Assembly: GCA_030528555.1 (NCBI GenBank)
Contig: JAUMYQ010000004.1
Span: forward strand, 52,807 to 116,806
Source of the DNA: Porphyromonadaceae bacterium
GTDB lineage: Bacteria; Bacteroidota; Bacteroidia; Bacteroidales; Porphyromonadaceae
Length of the DNA stretch: 64,000 nt
Reading direction: 5' to 3'
Numbering within the stretch: position 1 is the first letter of the stretch; every line of letters begins with the position of its first letter. Shown one piece after another: positions 54,464 through 63,922 of the stretch. A model generated the notes under the pieces. The model saw nothing but the letters and a program-made list of their open reading frames with translations, had not been told where the DNA came from and searched no databases. Position numbers and translations under genes: made by a program.

Positions 54464-55135
54464 TTACTTATTAATAATCAGTCGCTCCAAGAAGCGAATT
54501 TGCTGTACAAAGAAACGATTTTTTTTTGGATAATTCAAACTTATTGAATGAATCATGCGCAAGGCTTTGTCGTACCGTCCCTGTTTAATATAGATACCTG
54601 CAAGCGTTTCTGTAAAGAGAGCCTCATCGAGATCAGCAGCCTCTTCGGCCATCAGTGGTGTCCCTCCCCTCTCGGCTGGCAACTCATCTCCCTTGAGCCG
54701 GAGAGTAGAGGAAAGACCTCCCTCAAATATCGCCCCCTCTGCTCTCTCACCAGCAAAATAATCGTCTCTATCCACACCTACGCCCCAAAGGAGCTCTTGG
54801 GGGAGATCTATCCCCTGGGCCTTGGCATCAGAGAGGAAGCTATCGATGAGCGAAAACGGATCCTCCTCTCTCGGATTCAAACTCTGTGGGATACTCTTAC
54901 CAGCAGTTACCTCTACCTCCCTATACAGCCTCTGCCTATCGGGAAGGAAGATGGCCAGGCGACGTAGCTCTTGGCTATAGCGCAAATCCTTGATAAGAGC
55001 CAGGTTATACAGATACAGATATATAAATGTAGCGCAGTAGGGATAGGCCTCTGTGAGCGAACGCAGCTCAGGCAAGGTAACTTCGCTCAGAGTGTCTGGG
55101 CTTTGGATATAGCGATATAGTTCGTCACGCGTCAT
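54464..55135 (-). CDS. Conserved hypothetical protein between lptE and secG
   Basis: 223-aa protein, no signal peptide or membrane span, probably cytoplasmic. The N-terminal half is helical (LPELRSLTEAYPYCATFIYL near residue 20) and the C-terminus resembles one TPR-like pair (LAGIYIKQGRYDKALRMIHS near 180). The ATG at 55135 is 2 bp past the lptE stop; a TTG three codons upstream overlaps lptE. I recognise it only as a neighbour of lptE and secG in Bacteroidales. A scaffolding role is only a guess. Confidence 0.75.
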   Translation of the reverse strand: MTRDELYRYIQSPDTLSEVTLPELRSLTEAYPYCATFIYLYLYNLALIKDLRYSQELRRLAIFLPDRQRLYREVEVTAGKSIPQSLNPREEDPFSLIDSFLSDAKAQGIDLPQELLWGVGVDRDDYFAGERAEGAIFEGGLSSTLRLKGDELPAERGGTPLMAEEAADLDEALFTETLAGIYIKQGRYDKALRMIHSISLNYPKKNRFFVQQIRFLERLIINK

Positions 55136-55137
55136 AT

Positions 55138-55659
55138 CTACCAATTTTCTACCGTAGCATTGTATATTTGTTTGATGAGATCCTCCTTAATCTCCTCCAA
55201 GAGTTGGTCCTGAACATTGACAAAAGGAGTATCGCGGTCAAAGTCTCGGAAGGCCTTAAAGCTACGATCAAAACTCTCCTTCTCATCTACATTATTCACA
55301 TACTTGACCTGTAGCGTCACGGTCAGCACCGTACGACTAGCATAGTTGTCCTCACGCACGGCCATGGGAGCAAGGTCATAACCCGTAAACGTACACTCCA
55401 GCTCTAAATCTCCCGAGCGAGGTATCTGCTCGAGCCGAGTACGACGCGTATAGAATGTCTTGAGCTCCTCCGTAAAGTCTGGTGCAAGCGTTGGATAAAT
55501 AATGGGAGCACGATTTTGCACATCGGCAATAGAAATAGACTTGATACGCGTATAGTCTAGAGAGCCTCCATTAAATTTATAGCTGATGCTACAACCCGAG
55601 ACGATCCCAAGGACACATAGCAATAGCCCCAAAACGAATTTCTTAGCTTTCCAAACCAT
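55138..55659 (-). CDS. lptE: LPS assembly lipoprotein LptE
   Basis: 173-aa outer-membrane lipoprotein that plugs LptD and helps insert lipopolysaccharide. The signal peptide ends GIVSGC, a lipobox, and [18 protein letters not shown] near residue 27 is the typical Bacteroidota LptE start. The ATG lies inside the last codons of the sigma-54 regulator (17-bp overlap). lptD is not in the window. Confidence 0.88.
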   Translation of the reverse strand: MVWKAKKFVLGLLLCVLGIVSGCSISYKFNGGSLDYTRIKSISIADVQNRAPIIYPTLAPDFTEELKTFYTRRTRLEQIPRSGDLELECTFTGYDLAPMAVREDNYASRTVLTVTLQVKYVNNVDEKESFDRSFKAFRDFDRDTPFVNVQDQLLEEIKEDLIKQIYNATVENW

Positions 55660-56920
55660 ATTCTTTGATTTTTCTATACAGCGTTCGCTCCGAGATACCT
55701 AGCTCTTGAGCGGCCTGCTTACGCCTACCGCCATAGCGCACAAGGGCAGCAGCAATCATATCGCGCTCTACATCCTCGAGAGAGCGAGATGTATCGGCAG
55801 TATGTACTGGTGCATCAACGAACTGTACCTCTACCGCCTGAGTGACATCGGCAGAGCCAGTATAGCTGGGATAGGGAAGCTTGTCAGACGAACCCATCTG
55901 TGGCAGGCCAACGCCCCCAGGCAAACTCATGACCTCCCTAGCTCCTGGCGCAAGTGTTTCGGCATATGTCCCCATAGGCATACGCCCCTGTAGGAGATTG
56001 TGTATGATCGCCTTTAGCTCATTAACCTCCTCTCTCAATCCCTTGACCGAGGCAAGTAACGCTTCGTAGTGCGATGCACCATAATCTTCGCTCCCTACCA
56101 CAGAACGAAGAGCTGGACGATAATCTATCTGCCCTCCCGAAGGCAGGTAAGTACGCAGGATATCTGCAGAGATAAGTCGCTCCTCCTCCAACACACTAAT
56201 ACGCTCAGAGAGATTACGCAACTCTCGGATATTGCCTGGCCAATAGTATTGTTGTAAGAGATGTGCTGCCTCTGGCTCTAAGCGCAGAGAGGGCATATGA
56301 TATTTATCCGCTGCTTGGGAGGCGAAAAAACGAAAGAGGAGCGGAATATCCTCTGTGCGCCTCCTAAGAGGCGGTATCTCGATAGGGACTGTGTTGAGGC
56401 GAAAGAGAAGATCTTCCCGGAAGCGACCACGCTCCACAGCCTCCCTAAGCTGTACGTTCGTAGCAGCCACGATACGGACATCGGTCTTCATCGGCTGGCT
56501 TGCCCCAACTGGTATAAACTCTCCTACCTCAAGTACACGCAAGAGACGCGCTTGGGTAGAGAGGGGCAACTCACCTACTTCATCAAGGAAGATCGTCCCC
56601 CCATCGGCCTCTTGAAAATAGCCCTTACGATCGCTTACCGCACCAGTAAATGAGCCTTTGAGATGCCCAAACAGCTCCGAATCTATCGTCCCCTCGGGAA
56701 TCGCCCCACAGTTTACAGCTATATATGGGGCGTGCCTACGGCGACTATTCTGGTGGATAATACGCGGAAAGTTCTCTTTACCCACACCGCTCTCCCCCAT
56801 AATGAGGACGGACATATCGGTCGGCGCTACCTGCACAGCGACCTCTATGGCACGCATCAAGAGAGGGCTAGACCCGATGATGCCAAAGCGTTGTTTGATC
56901 TGCTGTATATCGATACTCAT
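55643..56920 (-). CDS. Sigma-54-dependent transcriptional activator without receiver domain
   Basis: 425-aa AAA+ enhancer-binding protein. Walker A is GESGVGKEN near residue 42, and the RpoN-contacting loop reads GSFTGA near 93 rather than GAFTGA. Walker B is [12 protein letters not shown] near 110, and the arginine-finger region [10 protein letters not shown] near 165 is present. The C-terminus has a Fis-type helix-turn-helix ([20 protein letters not shown]). It has no N-terminal sensor, so activity must be set by expression or partners. It leads the lptE-secG operon. TATCTTTG on the minus strand (56978-56971) is the -7 box. Confidence 0.92.
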   Translation of the reverse strand: MSIDIQQIKQRFGIIGSSPLLMRAIEVAVQVAPTDMSVLIMGESGVGKENFPRIIHQNSRRRHAPYIAVNCGAIPEGTIDSELFGHLKGSFTGAVSDRKGYFQEADGGTIFLDEVGELPLSTQARLLRVLEVGEFIPVGASQPMKTDVRIVAATNVQLREAVERGRFREDLLFRLNTVPIEIPPLRRRTEDIPLLFRFFASQAADKYHMPSLRLEPEAAHLLQQYYWPGNIRELRNLSERISVLEEERLISADILRTYLPSGGQIDYRPALRSVVGSEDYGASHYEALLASVKGLREEVNELKAIIHNLLQGRMPMGTYAETLAPGAREVMSLPGGVGLPQMGSSDKLPYPSYTGSADVTQAVEVQFVDAPVHTADTSRSLEDVERDMIAAALVRYGGRRKQAAQELGISERTLYRKIKEYGLES

Positions 56921-57392
56921 CTTTGTGTTACTCTGTACATATCCAACAATGGATTGCTGACATTTTGTCACAAAGATACATAATTATCCGTCCCAAAGCC
57001 CGTGGCTCAGATACCAATAACCATGAGTCAGTTTCGCCTCCCTCTCTCGCTCTTCCCCATAAATACATCACGATAGGGACCTGTCTCTCCTTTTCATCTC
57101 TGGAAATAGTTCAGCGTGCATTCTCGTGTTTTCAGAAACTCTCCAGGGGCAGATTGCTGAATATTTGAGTATAGTATCCATAGCCACGGATGATTTTGTA
57201 AAAAACTAGAACCTCCTATTGATGATACACCCTTAAATACATAGCTTTGTGGAGCTACTACTCGATAGATATGTAAACTTCTCCTCCACGGATTACGTAA
57301 ATACGACATTGATTGGGCAGACAGATTACAAACTACGAGAACGATGGGCAAGACTTAGACCAGTCTACAGGTCTGTTTTATAAACTAACGTT
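56921..57392. other. Divergent regulatory region between the sigma-54 activator and korA
   Basis: No gene is convincing. It holds the activator's -7 box at 56971-56978 (minus) and the kor promoter at 57219-57249. After the latter there is a 143-nt leader with no clear riboswitch-like structure. No GG-N10-GC sigma-54 site was recognised by eye. Confidence 0.45.
57219..57249 (+). promoter_or_regulatory. Promoter of korAB
   Basis: TTG at 57219-57221, exactly 20 nt, then TAGCTTTG at 57242-57249. Confidence 0.7.
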
Positions 57393-59249
57393 ATGGACGA
57401 ACGAACTACTGTCAAGACTTTGCAAGACGTTGTCATCCGCTTCTCTGGAGACTCGGGCGATGGGATGCAGCTGACTGGGACGATCTTCTCCGACCTCTCT
57501 GCCATGCTCGGTAACACCATCTCCACCTTTCCTGACTTCCCCGCTGAAATCCGTGCCCCACAGGGTACACTCAGCGGTGTATCGGGCTACCAAGTACACA
57601 TCGGATCAGAGAGCGTACGCGCCCCTGGTGACTATGCCGATGTGCTCGTAGCGATGAATGCCGCTGCCCTAAAGGCCAACCAACGGCATCTGCGTCGTGA
57701 CTCGGTCATCATCATCGACAGCGACTCCTTCGGAACCTCTGACCTCAAGAAAGCAGAGTACGAGACGGACAATCCATTTGAGGAACTCGGGTTCACGACC
57801 CAGCAAGTCCTCTCCGCTCCTATCACGACCATGGTTAAGGATAGGCTCACTGAGTTTGGGTTAGACAACAAAAGTGCCGTTCGCTGTAAAAACATGTTCG
57901 CCTTGGGGCTCATCTGCTGGCTCTTCGACCGCCCACTCCAGCACGCTGAGGCATTTCTAGACCGAAAATTTGGCAAGAAGCCAGCCATCCGTGATGCCAA
58001 TGTCAAGGCTCTAAATGACGGCTTCAACTTTGGAGCGAATACCCATGCTTCGACAACCGTCTACCGCATCGAGACTCAGACACCCAAGCCTGGCAAATAT
58101 CTCGACATCAACGGCAACAAGGCCACAGCATACGGTCTGATCGCTGCGGCTGAGCAGGCAGGACTAGACCTATTCCTTGGCAGCTATCCCATCACACCAG
58201 CCACGGACATCCTCCACGAGCTAGCCAAGCACAAAGCTCTCGGGGTGAAGACCGTGCAGGCCGAAGACGAAATAGCTGGTATCTGTACGGCTATTGGGGC
58301 GGCCTTCGCTGGCGACCTCGCTGTGACAACGACCTCTGGCCCTGGCCTCGCCCTAAAGAGTGAAGCTATGGGGCTCACCGTCATCGCTGAGCTACCCCTC
58401 GTAATTGTGGATGTGCAGCGCGCTGGCCCCTCGACTGGCATGCCCACCAAGAGCGAGCAGACCGACCTCCTACAGGCTCTCTACGGACGTAATGGCGAGA
58501 GCCCCATGCCAGTCTTGGCAGCGACCACGCCAGCTGACTGCTTCGACATGGCCTATTGGGCGGCTAAGATTGCGCTAGAGCACCTAACACCTGTCATCCT
58601 ACTGACCGACTCCTTCATCGCCAATGGCTCATCCGTCTGGCGGATCCCCGAAGACACCGAGCTACTTCCTATTAAGCCCCACACCATCGACCTGCGCCCA
58701 GAGCAAGACCGCGCGTGGAAAGCCTATGAGCGTGATGAGACTTCGCTAGCTCGCTACTGGGCTATCCCTGGCACAGAAGGCTATGCCCATAGGCTTGGTG
58801 GGCTGGAGAAGGATTACCACACCAGCGTCATCAGCACAGACCCCGATAACCACGAGCTCATGGTACGAGTACGTGCCGAGAAAATTGCCAAGATTGCCAA
58901 CAAACTCCCCCCACTAGAGATCGAAGGAGACTCTGATCCAGAGCTCCTCATCGTTGGCTGGGGTGGCACCTATGGCCATCTGTATGAAACGATGGAGGCC
59001 ATGCGTGCTCGGGGTCTACGTGTAGCCTTGGCTCAATTCAGGTTCATCAATCCCCTACCCCACAACACCGAGGAGGTGCTCCGTCGGCACAAAAAGGTCA
59101 TAGTGGCTGAGCAAAACAGCGGACAATTCGCGAGCTACCTTCGGGGGCTCTTCCCGGGCTTTAGCCCACTCCAGTACAACAGAGTCACTGGTCAGCCCTT
59201 CGTAGTCGAAGAGCTAACGAAGGCATTCAGCCAAATCATAGAAAAGTAA
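57393..59249 (+). CDS. korA: 2-oxoacid:ferredoxin oxidoreductase subunit alpha (gamma-alpha fusion)
   Basis: 618-aa subunit that oxidatively decarboxylates 2-oxoacids (2-oxoglutarate most likely) to acyl-CoA with reduced ferredoxin. The N-terminal gamma part starts VIRFSGDSGDGMQLTG near residue 10. The alpha part begins near 205 with SYPITPATDILHELAKH near 248. GPSTGMPTKSEQTDL near 343 is the family signature. It is followed 4 bp later by korB. Such an anaerobe-type oxidoreductase fits an incomplete, reductive TCA path together with mdh. Confidence 0.93.
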   Translation: MDERTTVKTLQDVVIRFSGDSGDGMQLTGTIFSDLSAMLGNTISTFPDFPAEIRAPQGTLSGVSGYQVHIGSESVRAPGDYADVLVAMNAAALKANQRHLRRDSVIIIDSDSFGTSDLKKAEYETDNPFEELGFTTQQVLSAPITTMVKDRLTEFGLDNKSAVRCKNMFALGLICWLFDRPLQHAEAFLDRKFGKKPAIRDANVKALNDGFNFGANTHASTTVYRIETQTPKPGKYLDINGNKATAYGLIAAAEQAGLDLFLGSYPITPATDILHELAKHKALGVKTVQAEDEIAGICTAIGAAFAGDLAVTTTSGPGLALKSEAMGLTVIAELPLVIVDVQRAGPSTGMPTKSEQTDLLQALYGRNGESPMPVLAATTPADCFDMAYWAAKIALEHLTPVILLTDSFIANGSSVWRIPEDTELLPIKPHTIDLRPEQDRAWKAYERDETSLARYWAIPGTEGYAHRLGGLEKDYHTSVISTDPDNHELMVRVRAEKIAKIANKLPPLEIEGDSDPELLIVGWGGTYGHLYETMEAMRARGLRVALAQFRFINPLPHNTEEVLRRHKKVIVAEQNSGQFASYLRGLFPGFSPLQYNRVTGQPFVVEELTKAFSQIIEK

Positions 59250-59253
59250 AGCG

Positions 59254-60276
59254 ATGGATACAAATAACTGCCCCAAGGCCTACGAGGCCAAGGACTTCAA
59301 AAGTGAACAATATGTGCGTTGGTGCCCTGGCTGTGGCGACCACGCTGTCCTAGCCGTCCTACACAAAGCCATGGCCGAGGTAGGTATCGAGCCCCACCGC
59401 ACAGCCGTGGTCTCAGGTATTGGCTGCTCTTCGCGCCTGCCCTACTATATGAATACCTACGGATTTCACACCATTCATGGGCGAGCAGCAGCTATCGCTA
59501 CTGGGGTCAAGACGGCCAACCCTGGATTGAGCGTCTGGATGATATCTGGCGATGGCGACAGCCTAGCTATCGGGGGTAACCACTTCATCCACGCTATCAG
59601 ACGAAATGTCGACATCAACATTATCCTTTTTAACAATAGAATTTACGGCCTGACCAAGGGGCAATACTCCCCCACCAGCGACCGAGGTTTCGTATCCAAA
59701 AGCTCACCTTATGGCACAGTCGAGGACCCTTTCATCCCTGCCGAGCTATGCCTGGGGGCACGAGGTCGGTTCTTCGCCCGCGCCATTGATGTTGATATGA
59801 AGACCCTACAAGACTGTATGGTACAGAGCTCCAAGCATCAGGGAGCGTCCGTCCTAGAGGTGCTGGTCAACTGTGTCATCTTCAATGATGGTATCCACAA
59901 GAGCTACGCCATGAGGGATGTGCGGGACGACCGCACTATCACCTTACGGCATGGCGAAAAAATGATATTTGGTAAGGAAAAGAACCGAGGTATCGTCCTC
60001 GAGGGTCTCAAGCTACGAGCCGTAACCATCGGTGAGGATGGCTACACCCTAGACGACATCCTCACCCACGATGCCCATGAGGAGGACCCAACACTACACA
60101 ATATGCTCGCGATGATGAGAAACGAGTTGCCCATCGCCCTAGGGGTTATCCGCGATGTTCCTTCCGTGGCATACGATTGGGCGGTTCATCACCAAATAGC
60201 CGAGGTGCGAAAACAGAAGCCTCAGCGAACGTTCAAGGATTTGCTCCTATCAGACGCTTACTGGGAGGTCAAATAA
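59254..60276 (+). CDS. korB: 2-oxoacid:ferredoxin oxidoreductase subunit beta
   Basis: 340-aa thiamine diphosphate subunit. WCPGCGDHAVLAVLHKA near residue 24 begins the cofactor region. SGIGCSSRLPYYMNTYGFHT near 54 and SGDGDSLAIGGNHFIHA near 92 with FNNRIYGLTKGQYSPT near 120 make the TPP/Mg site. No [4Fe-4S] Cys set beyond the few conserved Cys is seen, as in KorB. The GT4 gene follows after 10 bp. 2-oxoglutarate is more likely than pyruvate because the two-subunit form is used. Confidence 0.93.
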   Translation: MDTNNCPKAYEAKDFKSEQYVRWCPGCGDHAVLAVLHKAMAEVGIEPHRTAVVSGIGCSSRLPYYMNTYGFHTIHGRAAAIATGVKTANPGLSVWMISGDGDSLAIGGNHFIHAIRRNVDINIILFNNRIYGLTKGQYSPTSDRGFVSKSSPYGTVEDPFIPAELCLGARGRFFARAIDVDMKTLQDCMVQSSKHQGASVLEVLVNCVIFNDGIHKSYAMRDVRDDRTITLRHGEKMIFGKEKNRGIVLEGLKLRAVTIGEDGYTLDDILTHDAHEEDPTLHNMLAMMRNELPIALGVIRDVPSVAYDWAVHHQIAEVRKQKPQRTFKDLLLSDAYWEVK

Positions 60277-60286
60277 GTCGCTTGGC

Positions 60287-61516
60287 ATGGTCGTCTATAT
60301 CATCTGTGACCTCTATCCTCCAGCATGGGCACCTCGGGTGGCGTATCTGACGCAGCACCTAAAGGCATACGGCTGGCAGGCAATAGTTTTCTGCGAGGAG
60401 GTGAGAAGTCATCAATTATTTGACGACTTCTCACCTCCTTGTCCCGTCTATAGCATAAACCTCAAGCCTAGATGGATGCCCTCCGCCCTGATGACCACCC
60501 TAGAACTGCTCGCCGAGTGGAAGGACCGAAGGATAGCCAAGGCAATTGAGCATATCATCGAGAAGGAAAACCTCTCACCGCCAGATGTGATACTCGCCCT
60601 ATCGTACCGTAAGTTTCCCTTCCGAGCAGGGGCTCATCTGGCTAGCAAATGGGGCGTATCGTGGATAGCGGACTGCCGTGACATCGTTGAGCAATACAGC
60701 CGTGGAGACTTTCTCCCTCGTCCCCTCAAACTTTTTGGCATGAGGTTCTCCAAGGTTGAGCGATGGATCGGGGCAAGATTTATCCGACAGCGCAATCTAG
60801 CCATAGCCTCGGCCCATACTGTTTGCACTGTATCTCAATGGCACCAAGAGACCCTCAAGACTATTCATCCCAATGTGCAGACTATTTATAATGGCTATGA
60901 TGCTAGCCTGTTCCAACCACGGAACCCTCAGCCCACATCTCGGTTTCGTATCGTCTACACGGGAAGGCTACTAAGCCTTGAGATGCGCAATCCACGCCTA
61001 CTTCTGGAGGTGCTTAAGAGCGAGCGACTACAACACTTACCCATCGACCTTATCTTTTACACAGACGATTACTCGGCCAGCCTAATACGCTCTCTTTGGA
61101 CGGATGGCGAGGGTTACCCACAGCTAAAAACTCTCCCCATGGTCTCCTCACGACATGTGCCCGATCTCCTAGCCAAGGCCAGCCTAATACTTCTCTTGGG
61201 CAATGAAGAGAGAGCAGATGGCCCTCATGGCATGATCTCCACCAAGCTCTTCGAAGCGATGGCGATGCACCGCCCCCTTGTCCTACTACCCGATGCCACT
61301 AGTGAAGCAGCGCAGCTCGTCCGCCAGAGCGGTCTCGGCATAGCTACCAATTCCCCCTCTGAGCTGGAAGACTACCTACTCAATCTCTTCTCCCAATGGC
61401 TAGAGGGAGGTACAACCCATGCTCCTAGACCCAACGCACAACTTATAAAGCTATACACACGAGAACGGCAAGTGGGAGAATTCGCTGTCCTACTCTCTGA
61501 GCTACTTCATCCTTAA
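60287..61516 (+). CDS. Glycosyltransferase, GT4-like (GT-B fold)
   Basis: 409-aa protein. The N-terminal domain starts VVYIICDLYPPAWAPRVAYL, the acceptor side of GT-B enzymes. RFRIVYTGRLLS near residue 220 begins the donor domain, and STKLFEAMAMHRPLVLL near 325 holds the E-x7-E type donor-sugar region. Probably acts on a surface polysaccharide or lipid. It is 10 bp behind korB, so it may be read through from it. The functional link is unclear. Confidence 0.82.
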   Translation: MVVYIICDLYPPAWAPRVAYLTQHLKAYGWQAIVFCEEVRSHQLFDDFSPPCPVYSINLKPRWMPSALMTTLELLAEWKDRRIAKAIEHIIEKENLSPPDVILALSYRKFPFRAGAHLASKWGVSWIADCRDIVEQYSRGDFLPRPLKLFGMRFSKVERWIGARFIRQRNLAIASAHTVCTVSQWHQETLKTIHPNVQTIYNGYDASLFQPRNPQPTSRFRIVYTGRLLSLEMRNPRLLLEVLKSERLQHLPIDLIFYTDDYSASLIRSLWTDGEGYPQLKTLPMVSSRHVPDLLAKASLILLLGNEERADGPHGMISTKLFEAMAMHRPLVLLPDATSEAAQLVRQSGLGIATNSPSELEDYLLNLFSQWLEGGTTHAPRPNAQLIKLYTRERQVGEFAVLLSELLHP

Positions 61517-61611
61517 CTTTACAGGTACGAGAAGAGGACAAGTAGCCTCTCGCCTCCCTTTGATATAGTCAGGAGCCCCTGTAGTACAAGAACTAAAATG
61601 ATAAAATCAAG

Positions 61612-61646
61612 TTGGCAGCGTTAGACTTAATATCCAACGCTGCCAA
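61612..61646. terminator. Hairpin between converging genes
   Basis: An 11-bp perfect stem, 61612-61622 with 61636-61646, with a 13-nt loop in the gap between the GT4 gene and the 535-aa gene. It may end both. Confidence 0.6.
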
Positions 61647-61708
61647 ATACTCCTTACTCACCTCTCGCTAGACAAAGGCTAAACGAAAAGCAAAGGTCCT
61701 TTAAATGC

Positions 61709-63316
61709 TTACTTCACTGGGGTAGGCTTGCTGAGTGAAATAGGAGAGAATGCAGGCTTGGCGCTGCCTGAGTGGGGACGATTGATCCAGTAGGTCTGAT
61801 AGCTCTCATCCAATGGTGTACGCTCTTTGAGCCATGTTGGGTAGTAGATCTGCAGCTCACCCATAGATGTCTCATAAGCTCCTCGATCGGCCGTTCTCAG
61901 GCCAAGAGTGTGCATAGCCCAACCACTAGAAGCCTGCCAATCGTCCGCCCAGTCCGTCGCACTATAGCGATGGTTGCGGTAAGGAGGAATGAAGGGGAAG
62001 TTCACCCCATCAGAACGGCGTAGACTGTACGTTGCCCCGAGGCTACGCAACTTGGCCTGATGCTCGGCAAAGGTGCTCGCCATGGCGAGGTGCTCCGAAC
62101 CAATAAGAGCAGTAGCATCAATAACCTGCCACTTGCTACCATACCTACGCAGTAGGGCCCAACCATCAGTAGCCGATATTTGAAGCACGTGAGAGGAGGT
62201 ATACGCCACACCGCGCAGGGCATCGGCCTGGCCAAAGCGTTGGGTAGGACCCGAGGTCAGACGTGCCAAACGATCTCTCAGCAGCAACCACCAGGCAGGT
62301 TTAGATGCCTCGCCCACCGTTAACATTAACTCTCGGTAGCTATCCGAAGCCAAGATACAGGTCTGCTCGGGGAGGAGGGGCTTCTCTTCCTCCTGGCTCG
62401 CTGCCCATAGGTCGGTGTACCACTTCTGACCATTGAATGTGCCACGATTGACCGTATAGCTACGCACACTCGTAGGCTGCCCGATGAAGACCTGGTCACG
62501 TACGATGCTCTTGAGCTCGAGTAGGCCTCCCCCAGCGATACAGCCCTCAAGGCTCTCACTCGTTGAACCATCAGAGAGACGATAGGCATATTTACTACCA
62601 GAGGGAGTTAGACGTACCAGAGCATATTGGTTGAGGTCTAGAGGCCTGGTCGTAGGGTTATAGAGCTCCACAAGAGCATAGTTGCGACCGTCCTCCGAAT
62701 GGTAGAGTTGCTCTGTAAGCATAAGATCTGTAGAGAGTAGGCTGCGGATGTGGTGTGTACGCCCCAGACGTGCGCCATCGAAGGTTTGGTTCGTCTGGTG
62801 CAACACGAGCATCGGCTGCACGCCAGAGGACTTCTCCTCCACGAACTGAGATTGTAGTCTGCCATAGTAGCGTGCACTGTCATCCGAATAGCGTACAAAG
62901 GCTGGTCGGTAAGCTATCATCTTGGACCGGATAAGCTCCTCTAACTCCGCTGTTGGTTCACCCTGCTGTTCCTTAATATAACGCTGGTGCTCAAGGGCAC
63001 GCAGCTCCTTGCGATAGTCATTGAGCTTGCTCACTACGGCACTACCGATCTTGGCACGAGGGTCAAAGCCCTCTAGCTGCGAATACGTGGCAGGATATAT
63101 CCCCACCCAGAGGTAGGTAAAGGGCTTAGTTGGAGCCTGCTTGCGTGGCATCGTCCAGAAGACAAGAGACCGACGACCCATATAACCACGCCCCGTGAGC
63201 CAAAAACGCCATTGGCCAGCATCGGAGTGCGACCCTCGATCGAGCCGCTGTGCCGTAGCACTTGATCCAGCCATGAGGCTAAGGCACAAGGCCACAACAA
63301 TGGTTCGTAATCTCAT
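61709..63316 (-). CDS. Secreted 535-aa protein with possible lamin-tail-like domain
   Basis: Signal peptide MRLRTIVVALCLSLMAG and AQ at about residue 23. No catalytic motif is recognised. NYALVELYNPTTRPLDLNQY near residue 204 resembles the start of lamin-tail (LTD) domains, which adopt an Ig-like fold in bacterial secreted proteins. A helical Glu/Arg-rich stretch lies near 95-130. The C-terminus is not a typical type IX secretion CTD as far as I can see. It stands alone; array copy G lies 417 bp upstream of its start. Confidence 0.65.
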   Translation of the reverse strand: MRLRTIVVALCLSLMAGSSATAQRLDRGSHSDAGQWRFWLTGRGYMGRRSLVFWTMPRKQAPTKPFTYLWVGIYPATYSQLEGFDPRAKIGSAVVSKLNDYRKELRALEHQRYIKEQQGEPTAELEELIRSKMIAYRPAFVRYSDDSARYYGRLQSQFVEEKSSGVQPMLVLHQTNQTFDGARLGRTHHIRSLLSTDLMLTEQLYHSEDGRNYALVELYNPTTRPLDLNQYALVRLTPSGSKYAYRLSDGSTSESLEGCIAGGGLLELKSIVRDQVFIGQPTSVRSYTVNRGTFNGQKWYTDLWAASQEEEKPLLPEQTCILASDSYRELMLTVGEASKPAWWLLLRDRLARLTSGPTQRFGQADALRGVAYTSSHVLQISATDGWALLRRYGSKWQVIDATALIGSEHLAMASTFAEHQAKLRSLGATYSLRRSDGVNFPFIPPYRNHRYSATDWADDWQASSGWAMHTLGLRTADRGAYETSMGELQIYYPTWLKERTPLDESYQTYWINRPHSGSAKPAFSPISLSKPTPVK

Positions 63317-63732
63317 TTTGTACTTATTTATATAGTTAATCGTATCCTTGGCCCTCTCAGCTTGTTACCGTCATCGGCTCGGGAACTTACACTTGAGGCG
63401 GTAGATAGCCTAGTCTAAGTACATTCCGATTATGAAAGGCGAGATGCGAGGTTAGCTAGAATTCCCATAAAACAGGGAATTTTTTAAAATTTTACAGATT
63501 GATCCCCATTTATTTTATTATGTAAACAAGAAAATCTTCGCTCAGTTGAGGATTTTTGCCCCTAGAATGACCCAATTCTTATGCTTCAAAGCCTAGATGA
63601 TCTAGCATTTAATCTGACCATGAAGCCTAGTCGGATCTATCTCTTTATCTTTAAAAATATGTGCTAAGATCGCCCCCTCTCCAAAGGCTCATGTGCAGTC
63701 TCTAAATCCTCCCTCAAGAACCTCGAAAAAAT
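63317..63732. other. Long leader region of the 535-aa gene
   Basis: About 415 bp, very A/T rich in the middle (63478-63545). No gene, RNA or consensus promoter was found by eye. Confidence 0.3.
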
Positions 63733-63830
63733 GCTCCCGATCTTTTGAAAAAAACTTCGGGAACATTTTAGAAAAAGTTCGGGAAGATTTTTTTGAAAGT
63801 TCCCGAACTTTTTTCTCAAAAATGGGGTAC
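63733..63830. repeat. 22-bp-phased GTTCssGAAC array, copy G (variant order)
   Basis: Units at 63733 (GCTCCCGATC), 63755 (CTTCGGGAAC), 63777 (GTTCGGGAAG), 63799 (GTTCCCGAAC) and 63821 (AATGGGGTAC), all 22 bp apart. The order of GG- and CC-centred units differs from the other copies, while the period is unchanged. Confidence 0.88.
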
Positions 63831-63922
63831 CCTTATAATCTACTCGACATAAGCAACTTAGGGACACTCGGTCATGGGCCACAAACCAGACGATTATGCC
63901 ACACATGTCCCTATAGCTTCGT

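Noticed and set aside
57250-57392. Riboswitch in the korAB leader
   Set aside because: No known aptamer signature was seen and no stable paired structure stood out by eye.
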